From Comamonadaceae bacterium (GTDB lineage: Bacteria; Pseudomonadota; Gammaproteobacteria; Burkholderiales; Burkholderiaceae_C), in assembly GCA_947494405.1 (NCBI GenBank), contig CANLWQ010000151.1, forward strand, positions 1-5,298: DNA of 5,298 nt. The letters are read 5' to 3'. How positions within the stretch are numbered: the stretch's first letter is position 1; each line of letters opens with the position of its first letter. Positions 1 through 5,298 of the stretch are shown one piece after another. The notes beneath the pieces are model-generated. The model was not told the origin of the DNA. It saw nothing but the letters and a program-made list of their open reading frames with translations, and did not search any database. Both the position numbers and the translations under genes were made by a program.

Positions 1-2288
1 AAGCGAGCTTGGGCGGCTTGTTGCTTTTGCTCTAGGGCGGTTGATTGGGTTTGCAATTCAGCAGCCTCAGAAGCCAGCTGCCCCTGACGTTCGCGCACTT
101 TTTCGGCTTGTTGCTGCAAACGCAGCACATCCACATTCAGAGCATGGGCCGCGGCTTGCGCTTGGTTGGCTTGTTGACGCAGTTGGCTTCTTTGCAAAGC
201 AGCTTGTGCGGCGGCGGCCTCCGCCTTGGCCAGTTGCGAGCGGGCTTCTTCAGCCATCAAAGTTTGTGCTCGTATTTGTTTGTCGAGATTGTCAATCTCT
301 TGGGCTCTGGCCAAGAGACCCGCTTGCTCGGAGTCTTGGGCATAAAAATGCACGCTGTGCAAACCCACGGCATGGCCTTGGGGAATAAAAATAAATTCAC
401 CTGCTTGCAACTTGTCACGCGAGGAAAGTGCAGCGTCTAAATGAGGCGCTGTGTAGCAACCGCTCAACCAATCGGCCAACAAACCTTTCAAGCCCACGTC
501 ATCAACTTTGATCTGGTCTGACAAAAGCGGCAATGAGGAGGATTTTGGGGTGCCGGCCGTCACTGCAGGGCTGAAAAAACTCAATTTCGCCAAAGGCACA
601 TCTGAGGCGAAAGATTTGACCGTGTCGAGCTTGCTCACCTCCAAAGCCGCCAAGCTTTCGCGCAGTGCAGCCTCAAACGCTTGTTCCCAGCCAGCGGTCA
701 CTTGTACCCGACTCCACAAGGGCTTTAAGCTTTGCAAGCCATGTTTGGCCAACCAAGGCACCAAGCGCTCATCGGTTCGCAGTTTTTCTTGCAATGCAGT
801 TAAGGCTTGGTGGCGGGCTTGCAATTCAATCATTTTGGCTGATTGTTGGTTGCTGTGGTCTTGCGCGGTTTTACGCTCTGCATCCAAGCCAGGAGTTTGC
901 GACTCCAAATTTTGCAGGTCTTGCGCAAACTGTGTTGAAGATGCTTGGGCCTGGGTTAGCTGCGACTCCAAGCGTTCTAAGTGGCTGCTGTCAGGCGCGG
1001 CCAGTGCGCTTTGATCAATTTGAAGACGGTTTTGCCGCTGCTCGAGTTGCCGCAACTGTTCTTGCAAACCGCGTTGCTCTGCAGCCAGTACCTGGATTTG
1101 TTGTTGCACTTGGTTAACCAATGCCGCTTGGTCTTGCGACAGCTTCAAAGCATCACGCCAGGCTTGTTCAGCGGCGGGCTGTTGCTCCGCCAAGTCTTTG
1201 CGTTGTCCCTGAACCTTTTCCAGCAAGCTTTGGGCTGTGGATTGGTCTTGGGTCAAAGACTGGGCTTGTTCATTGGCCTGGGCGGCTTGTTGCGTCCAAT
1301 GGGAAAGCTGTGTTTGGATTTGTTGCAGCCGGTCTTGGGCGCGCTGGCGACCTTCGACGACAAAACGAATTTCTGCCTCAAGGCGCCCCACTTCTGCTGT
1401 GGCCTGGTAAAGCTGACCCTGGGCTTGGTTCACCTGCTCACCGGCGTCGTAATGGGCTTGACGCAAGGTCTCGATTTGGTTTTCGGTATGGCGCAAGTCT
1501 GCCGTTTTTGCTTCAAGGGCATTGCTGGCTTGCTCGGTTTGTTGTTGCAACTGGGTTTGGCTTAGATCTGCTTCGGCACGTTTTAAAAACCACAGCTGAT
1601 GTTGCTTGAGTGTTGACTGGCTTTGCAAATCTTTGAAGCGTTGCGCCACCTCGGCTTGGCGCTCGAGTTTTTCCAAGTTCGCATTGAGCTCACGCAAAAT
1701 ATCTTCAACCCGCGTGAGGTTTTCGCGGGTGTCGCCCAAGCGGTTTTCGGTTTCCCGGCGGCGTTCTTTGTATTTAGAAACACCTGCCGCCTCTTCTAAA
1801 AACAAACGCAGCTCTTCGGGCTTGGACTCGATGATGCGGCTGATAGTCCCTTGCCCAATGATGGCGTAAGCACGCGGGCCTAAACCGGTACCTAAAAATA
1901 CATCTTGCACATCGCGGCGGCGCACCGACTGGTTGTTGATGTAGTAGCTGCTGGTGCCGTCGCGCGTCAACACCCGCTTGACTGCAATTTCTGCAAATTG
2001 ATTCCACTGTCCACCCGCACGGTGGCTGGCATTGTCAAACACCAGTTCCACACTGGCGCGACTGGCGGGCTTGCGACTGGTGGTGCCGTTAAAGATCACG
2101 TCTTGCATGGACTCGCCGCGCAATTCACTGGCGCGACTCTCACCCAGTACCCAACGCACTGCGTCAATGATGTTGGATTTGCCGCAGCCATTAGGGCCCA
2201 CCACACCGACCAATTTCCCTGGCAATAAAAAATTCGTCGGGTCTGCGAAAGACTTGAAACCGGAGAGCTTGATCGAATTAAGACGCAC
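1..2288 (-). CDS. smc: Chromosome segregation protein SMC (partial, C-terminal part beyond the left edge)
   Basis: SMC is the ATPase of the bacterial condensin complex; with ScpA and ScpB it loads on DNA and organises and segregates the chromosome. The frame is open from a GTG at 2288 to the edge, giving 762 residues of a family usually near 1,150-1,200. The protein opens MRLNSIKLSGFKSF, typical of SMC. Walker A GPNGCGKS is at residues 31-38, the Q-loop glutamine is at about 146 (IIGQGTI), and the conserved EEAAGVSKYK is at 165-174. A long Gln/Ala/Glu-rich coiled coil covers about 175-500. The hinge covers about 500-660 (LVPWLAKHGL at 509, VGLHSVHFYA near its end), and the return coil begins after that. 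The signature motif and Walker B lie outside the window. An in-frame TAG sits directly before the GTG, so translation cannot start further upstream, and the GTG reading gives the family-typical N-terminus. The gene follows the Hpt gene by 42 bases on the same strand, so co-transcription is possible. Confidence 0.97.
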   Translation of the reverse strand, partial: MRLNSIKLSGFKSFADPTNFLLPGKLVGVVGPNGCGKSNIIDAVRWVLGESRASELRGESMQDVIFNGTTSRKPASRASVELVFDNASHRAGGQWNQFAEIAVKRVLTRDGTSSYYINNQSVRRRDVQDVFLGTGLGPRAYAIIGQGTISRIIESKPEELRLFLEEAAGVSKYKERRRETENRLGDTRENLTRVEDILRELNANLEKLERQAEVAQRFKDLQSQSTLKQHQLWFLKRAEADLSQTQLQQQTEQASNALEAKTADLRHTENQIETLRQAHYDAGEQVNQAQGQLYQATAEVGRLEAEIRFVVEGRQRAQDRLQQIQTQLSHWTQQAAQANEQAQSLTQDQSTAQSLLEKVQGQRKDLAEQQPAAEQAWRDALKLSQDQAALVNQVQQQIQVLAAEQRGLQEQLRQLEQRQNRLQIDQSALAAPDSSHLERLESQLTQAQASSTQFAQDLQNLESQTPGLDAERKTAQDHSNQQSAKMIELQARHQALTALQEKLRTDERLVPWLAKHGLQSLKPLWSRVQVTAGWEQAFEAALRESLAALEVSKLDTVKSFASDVPLAKLSFFSPAVTAGTPKSSSLPLLSDQIKVDDVGLKGLLADWLSGCYTAPHLDAALSSRDKLQAGEFIFIPQGHAVGLHSVHFYAQDSEQAGLLARAQEIDNLDKQIRAQTLMAEEARSQLAKAEAAAAQAALQRSQLRQQANQAQAAAHALNVDVLRLQQQAEKVRERQGQLASEAAELQTQSTALEQKQQAAQAR

Positions 2289-2302
2289 CTAAAGCCCTTT
2301 AG
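2289..2302 (-). repeat. Inverted repeat next to the smc start codon, holding its likely ribosome site
   Basis: The 14 bases before the GTG read CTAAAG-GG-CTTTAG on the minus strand: six-base inverted arms around GG. The AAAGGG core lies at a distance usable as a Shine-Dalgarno site for the GTG, and the last three bases are the in-frame TAG that fixes the earliest start. In RNA this could form a five-pair hairpin with a GGGC loop; as DNA it could be a small operator. It may also be chance in AT-rich spacer. Confidence 0.4.
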
Positions 2303-2322
2303 AAAATGGAATAGTTAGAAAG

Positions 2323-2346
2323 AAAAAAAATCAGCTGGCTGTTTTT
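2323..2346 (-). terminator. Weak terminator-like hairpin at the end of the Hpt gene
   Basis: Read on the minus strand, the last Hpt codons hold CAG-CCAG-CTG, a three-base-pair stem flanked by an A-run before and a T-run after that can extend the pairing past one A-A mismatch. Eight T residues follow the TGA stop directly. The T-tract is good but the stem is short and poor in GC, so it may only lower read-through into smc, or it may be chance. Confidence 0.25.
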
Positions 2347-2687
2347 AAATCAGCGTCAATCCAGTGACCCACTTCTGACGACAAGCTTTGCAAAGAAGGC
2401 AAGACTTTGGCAATCTCAAGCGTCAATTCCATCATGGGCGTGGTGCGACTCATGGCTTCGAGCTGAATCACTTGCTGGCTGAGTTCGGGCCCAGACAGAA
2501 AAGTTCCATAGCCTTTGAGCGAATGCAGCAATCGCTGAACAGGCTCAGCATCGCGCTGGGCCAAGGCGGCTCGCAATGAATTCAAGTCTTTTTCCAAGCT
2601 GTCTTGAAAAGTAAGCGCCAAAGTCAACATCTGTGACTTGTCCATGGCGAATTCTTGAACTTTGCTGGTGTCGAGGTAACTGTACAT
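2331..2687 (-). CDS. Stand-alone histidine phosphotransfer (Hpt) domain protein
   Basis: This 118-residue protein is almost entirely one Hpt domain, the four-helix bundle that carries phosphate on histidine between a hybrid sensor kinase and a response regulator. The H-box is clear: LLHSLKGYGTFL, with the probable phospho-accepting His at residue 55, Lys58 and Gly59 in the usual places, and a following helix QQVIQLEAMSR. The N-terminal part (LDTSKVQEFA, then a helix over about 17-45) resembles the first helices of other Hpt proteins. There is no signal peptide, membrane segment, kinase or receiver domain, so it should be cytoplasmic and act in trans. No kinase or regulator is visible nearby, so its partner is unknown. 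The ATG at 2687 is chosen because it includes the whole first helix; Met15 (2645) is a possible shorter start with no better ribosome site. It lies upstream of smc on the same strand and diverges from dapC, with start codons 20 bases apart. The domain is recognised with good confidence; the pathway is not known. Confidence 0.85.
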   Translation of the reverse strand: MYSYLDTSKVQEFAMDKSQMLTLALTFQDSLEKDLNSLRAALAQRDAEPVQRLLHSLKGYGTFLSGPELSQQVIQLEAMSRTTPMMELTLEIAKVLPSLQSLSSEVGHWIDADLKTAS

Positions 2688-2694
2688 AGCCCCC

Positions 2695-2700
2695 GATAAT
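2695..2700 (+). promoter_or_regulatory. Candidate -10 element for dapC
   Basis: GATAAT matches the sigma-70 -10 consensus at five of six positions and ends seven bases before the dapC ATG. A transcript from it would begin at or within a base or two of the start codon, so the mRNA would be leaderless or nearly so. The sequence upstream has no good -35 hexamer (the best near normal spacing is TCGAGG at 2671-2676). Its placement in the 20-base divergent gap supports the call, but a six-base match is weak evidence. Confidence 0.35.
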
Positions 2701-2701
2701 A
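2696..2701 (-). promoter_or_regulatory. Candidate -10 element for the Hpt gene (and perhaps smc)
   Basis: On the minus strand the same AT-rich box reads TATTAT, a five-of-six match to the -10 consensus. It lies eight bases before the Hpt ATG at 2687, so a transcript would have almost no leader. It overlaps the dapC candidate on the opposite strand almost completely, so RNA polymerase could bind in either direction but not both at once. No convincing -35 is seen within the dapC coding side. Confidence 0.28.
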
Positions 2702-2707
2702 TCAGCC

Positions 2708-3910
2708 ATGAATCCCCACCTTTCCCAATTGCAGCCCTACCCTTTTGAGCGCTTACGTCATTTGTTTACAGGCGTGAGCCCAGAGCCAAACTTATCCCCT
2801 ATCAGCCTAGGCATAGGAGAGCCTAGGCATCCCACGCCCGCCTTGGTTTCTGAGGCTTTGCTGGCCAATATGAATGCTTTATCAGCTTATCCAGCCACTG
2901 CGGGCAGTTTGGCGCTGCGTGAGGCTTGCAGCGGGTGGCTTGCCCGCCGCTACCAAATCAGCGTGGATGCGGCAACGCAAATTTTGCCGGTGAATGGCTC
3001 GCGTGAAGCTTTGTTTGCGTTTGCGCAAACCGTTTTAGATGGCACTGCAGGCGCTTTGGTGGCTTCGCCCAACCCTTTCTATCAAATTTACGAGGGCGCA
3101 GCCTTGCTGGCGGGAGCGCAGCCTTATTTTGTCGCCAGCGTGGCGCGCAACAACTTTGCAGTGGATTGGGACAGTGTTCCCGCAGACATTTGGGCCCGCA
3201 CAAAACTGTTGTTCGTTTGCTCGCCAGGCAACCCCACGGGTGCGGTCATGCCATTGACTGAATGGCAAAAGTTGTTTGCCCTTTCCGACCAATATGGCTT
3301 TGTGTTGGCCAGCGACGAGTGTTACAGCGAAATCTACTTCGGCGACACGCCGCCCTTGGGGGGCTTGCAAGCCGCCGTGATGTCTGGCAGAAAAGATTTT
3401 CGCCGCCTCATCAGCTTCACCAGTTTGTCTAAGCGGAGCAATGTGCCCGGTATGCGCAGCGGTTTTGTGGCCGGTGACGCCAGCTTGATAGCAGCGTTTT
3501 TGCGCTATCGCACCTACCACGGCAGCGCCATGAGCGGCATGGTGCAGGGCGCAAGCATTGCCGCTTGGAACGATGAATCACATGTAGAGCAAAACCGTGC
3601 CTTGTACCGCGAAAAATTTGCCCAAGTCACACCCCTGCTTTCACAGGTACTTGACGTGTCCTTGCCTGACGCTGGTTTTTACCTTTGGGCAGGTGTGCCG
3701 GGTGGTGACGATGAGGCTTTTGCCGTCGAGTTGCTGGCTCAATACAATGTCACTGTGTTGCCAGGAAGCTATTTGGCCCGCGAAGTCAATGGTGTGAACC
3801 CCGGCAAAGGCCGAATTCGCATGGCCTTGGTCGCGCAACCCCAGGAATGTCTGGAAGCCGCACAGCGCATCGTTCAATTTGTTCAATCCCACTATTCATC
3901 ATCCTCATGA
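2708..3910 (+). CDS. dapC: N-succinyldiaminopimelate aminotransferase (DapC)
   Basis: This is a complete 400-residue class I PLP-dependent aminotransferase (fold type I). It interconverts N-succinyl-2-amino-6-oxopimelate and N-succinyl-LL-2,6-diaminopimelate using glutamate, in the succinylase route to DAP and lysine. Visible features are the N-terminal substrate-side motif [12 protein letters not shown] (31-42), the CSPGNPTG loop with Asn175, [10 protein letters not shown] with Asp203 and Tyr206, the PLP-binding lysine in [14 protein letters not shown] (Lys242), and the carboxylate-binding arginine in GRIRMAL (Arg371). Class I members share a fold, so the DapC assignment also rests on overall resemblance to betaproteobacterial DapC and on the following dapD and dapE. 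The ATG at 2708 is the first possible start: an in-frame TAG lies at 2687-2689 and no other usual start codon comes between. No purine-rich ribosome site precedes it. The stop overlaps the dapD start (ATGA), so the two should be translationally coupled. Confidence 0.93.
   Translation: MNPHLSQLQPYPFERLRHLFTGVSPEPNLSPISLGIGEPRHPTPALVSEALLANMNALSAYPATAGSLALREACSGWLARRYQISVDAATQILPVNGSREALFAFAQTVLDGTAGALVASPNPFYQIYEGAALLAGAQPYFVASVARNNFAVDWDSVPADIWARTKLLFVCSPGNPTGAVMPLTEWQKLFALSDQYGFVLASDECYSEIYFGDTPPLGGLQAAVMSGRKDFRRLISFTSLSKRSNVPGMRSGFVAGDASLIAAFLRYRTYHGSAMSGMVQGASIAAWNDESHVEQNRALYREKFAQVTPLLSQVLDVSLPDAGFYLWAGVPGGDDEAFAVELLAQYNVTVLPGSYLAREVNGVNPGKGRIRMALVAQPQECLEAAQRIVQFVQSHYSSSS
2804..2830 (+). 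repeat. 11-base direct repeat inside dapC
   Basis: AGCCTAGGCAT occurs at 2804-2814 and again at 2820-2830, offset by 16 bases and therefore in different reading frames. Each copy contains the eight-base palindrome GCCTAGGC. It lies in the codons for the conserved LGIGEPRHP stretch of DapC, so the protein is not disrupted. Confidence 0.8.
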
Positions 3911-4731
3911 GCCAACAACTGCAATCCATTATTGATTCCGCTTGGGAAAACCGTACCCAGTACAGCCCTGCTTCTGCGCCCAAAGAGTTGGCCGATGCCG
4001 TCGAGCATGTGATCGTCGAACTGAATGCGGGGCGCTTGCGCGTGGCCACCCGCGAGTCTGTGGGTCAATGGACCACCCACCAATGGATCAAAAAAGCCGT
4101 GTTGTTGTCTTTCCGCTTGAAAGACAACGCCAGCATCAAAGCCGGCGACTTGGGTTTTTATGACAAGGTGCAAACCAAATTCTCCAACATGGATGAAGCG
4201 CAAATGAAAGCCAGCGGTGTGCGCGTGGTGCCGCCCGCAGTTGCGCGCCGTGGCAGCTATATTGCCAAGGGTGCCATCCTCATGCCCAGTTACGTCAATA
4301 TCGGCGCTTATGTGGATGAAAACACCATGGTTGATACATGGGCCACCGTGGGCTCTTGCGCGCAAATCGGCAAGAACGTGCATTTGTCTGGCGGTGTAGG
4401 TATTGGCGGTGTGTTGGAGCCTGTGCAAGCCAACCCCACCATCATTGAAGACAACTGTTTCATCGGCGCGCGTTCTGAGGTGGTCGAAGGCGTGATCATT
4501 GAAGAAAACTCGGTCATCTCTATGGGCGTCTATATTGGTCAAAGCACCAAAATTTACGACCGCGCCACAGGCCAAGTCAGCTACGGACGCGTGCCTTCAG
4601 GCTCGGTGGTGGTGTCTGGCAATTTGCCCAGTGCCGACGGCAAATACAGTTTGTACTGCGCTGTGATTGTTAAGCGTGTGGATGCACAAACCCGTGCCAA
4701 GACCAGCTTGAACGATTTATTGCGCGACTGA
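3907..4731 (+). CDS. dapD: 2,3,4,5-tetrahydropyridine-2,6-dicarboxylate N-succinyltransferase (DapD)
   Basis: DapD transfers succinyl from succinyl-CoA to tetrahydrodipicolinate, the committing step of the succinylase branch of DAP/lysine synthesis; the family enzyme is a cytoplasmic trimer. The 274-residue protein has the same length as E. coli DapD and matches it closely by eye. It has an alpha-helical N-terminal domain (about 1-100, with [13 protein letters not shown] at 57-69), then a left-handed beta-helix of hexapeptide repeats (about 105-240: [43 protein letters not shown]), and a C-terminal strand region ([20 protein letters not shown]). Asp143 and Glu191 appear to correspond to the acidic pair reported as catalytic in mycobacterial DapD; that is by eye, not by a computed alignment. 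The frame is open back to an ATG at 3847, but [13 protein letters not shown] from 3907 is the family N-terminus, and this ATG overlaps the dapC stop. Confidence 0.97.
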   Translation: MSQQLQSIIDSAWENRTQYSPASAPKELADAVEHVIVELNAGRLRVATRESVGQWTTHQWIKKAVLLSFRLKDNASIKAGDLGFYDKVQTKFSNMDEAQMKASGVRVVPPAVARRGSYIAKGAILMPSYVNIGAYVDENTMVDTWATVGSCAQIGKNVHLSGGVGIGGVLEPVQANPTIIEDNCFIGARSEVVEGVIIEENSVISMGVYIGQSTKIYDRATGQVSYGRVPSGSVVVSGNLPSADGKYSLYCAVIVKRVDAQTRAKTSLNDLLRD

Positions 4732-4732
4732 G

Positions 4733-5298
4733 ATGTCAGCCACACTTGAACTGGTCGAGCAATTGATTGCTCGCCCCTCGGTCACCCCAGATGATGCTGG
4801 CTGCTTAGAAATTTTGGGCAACCGACTCAAAGCTTTTGATTTTGAAACCGAGCAGTTGAATTTTGGACCTGCTGACTTCTCCGTCAGCAATATCTGGTCT
4901 GTCAAGCGCAGTCGCGCACTCAACGCGCCTACTTTGGTGTTTGCAGGCCACACCGATGTGGTTCCTACCGGTCCTCTAGACCAATGGACCACCCCGCCCT
5001 TCACGCCCAGCTACCGCGAGGGGAAGTTGTTTGGGCGTGGTGCCAGTGATATTAAAACATCCCTTGCCGCCATGGTGGTGGCCACGGAAGAATTTTTGCG
5101 GGTTGAAGAAAATCCGCATTTCTCTATTGCGTTTTTGCTCACCAGCGATGAAGAAGGCCCTTCCATTGATGGCACCGCCAAAGTGGTGGAGTTGCTTAAG
5201 TCTCGCGGCGAAAAACCCGATTGGTGCATTGTGGGTGAACCCACTGCGGTGCACAAAATCGGCGACATGGTGAAAAATGGCCGTCGCGGCACCTTGAG
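4733..5298 (+). CDS. dapE: Succinyl-diaminopimelate desuccinylase (DapE), partial at the right edge
   Basis: DapE is a di-zinc M20-family amidohydrolase that splits N-succinyl-LL-2,6-diaminopimelate into succinate and LL-DAP. The first 188 residues of about 375-400 are visible. By family position, metal-site and catalytic residues are His73 and Asp75 in [11 protein letters not shown], Asp106 in [10 protein letters not shown], Glu140/Glu141 in TSDEEG (general base plus ligand), and Glu169 in VGEPT. The second metal-binding histidine lies near the C-terminus, outside the window. VTPDD near residue 18 and WTTPPFTP near residue 85 are also typical. The ATG at 4733 follows the dapD stop by one base, and there is no clear ribosome site of its own. 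This suggests translational coupling and a shared dapC-dapD-dapE transcript. The frame is intact up to the edge. Confidence 0.96.
   Translation, partial: MSATLELVEQLIARPSVTPDDAGCLEILGNRLKAFDFETEQLNFGPADFSVSNIWSVKRSRALNAPTLVFAGHTDVVPTGPLDQWTTPPFTPSYREGKLFGRGASDIKTSLAAMVVATEEFLRVEENPHFSIAFLLTSDEEGPSIDGTAKVVELLKSRGEKPDWCIVGEPTAVHKIGDMVKNGRRGTL

Noticed and set aside
508..1609. Several long overlapping plus-strand open frames across the smc region, giving Leu/Ala/Cys-rich products
   Set aside because: They lie antisense to the clear SMC frame and arise from its CAA/CAG-rich coiled-coil codons read in reverse (TTG/CTG). They show no recognisable domain.
3847..3906. A 20-residue N-terminal extension of DapD from an earlier in-frame ATG
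   Set aside because: It lies wholly within dapC, and DapD proteins start at the position corresponding to 3907, which also gives the usual 274-residue length and an ATGA overlap.
3892..4575. A 227-residue minus-strand open frame antisense to dapD, rich in His and Asp
   Set aside because: It mirrors the strongly conserved DapD coding frame and matches no protein family I recognise; a reverse-strand shadow explains it.
1..5298. Search by eye for mobile elements, CRISPR arrays, tRNA/rRNA genes, phage genes or a defence system
   Set aside because: No transposase-like protein, spaced repeat array, RNA gene or unexplained gene cluster is visible; nearly all of the window is accounted for by five core-type genes with short gaps.

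Overview
The window looks like an ordinary core-chromosome stretch of a betaproteobacterium, most likely order Burkholderiales and perhaps family Comamonadaceae. The evidence is the closeness of DapC, DapD, DapE and SMC to that group's versions, the succinylase-type dapC-dapD-dapE cluster beside an smc gene, and a moderately GC-rich codon use that favours TTG for leucine and CAA for glutamine. The genus cannot be fixed from this sequence alone.

The left part (1-2687) is read on the minus strand. A small stand-alone histidine phosphotransfer (Hpt) protein comes first (2687 to 2331). After a 42-base gap comes smc, the chromosome-organising SMC ATPase, which starts with GTG at 2288 and runs off the left edge. 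Its first 762 residues are visible: the N-terminal ATPase half with Walker A, the outgoing coiled coil, the hinge and the start of the return coil. The long plus-strand open frames over this gene are shadows.

The right part (2708-5298) is read on the plus strand and holds a tightly packed lysine/diaminopimelate operon. dapC (succinyl-DAP aminotransferase) overlaps dapD (tetrahydrodipicolinate N-succinyltransferase) by ATGA. dapD is followed after one base by dapE (succinyl-DAP desuccinylase), which is cut by the right edge. Together they cover three consecutive steps of the succinylase branch: DapD adds succinyl, DapC transaminates, DapE removes succinyl. The product feeds peptidoglycan and lysine synthesis.

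The two blocks diverge from a gap of only 20 bases between the Hpt and dapC start codons. This gap holds a near-palindromic AT-rich box that gives a good -10-like hexamer on each strand, placed so that both transcripts could begin almost at their start codons. That arrangement and the orphan Hpt gene are the most interesting points. I see no mobile element, CRISPR array, RNA gene or clearly new multi-gene system.
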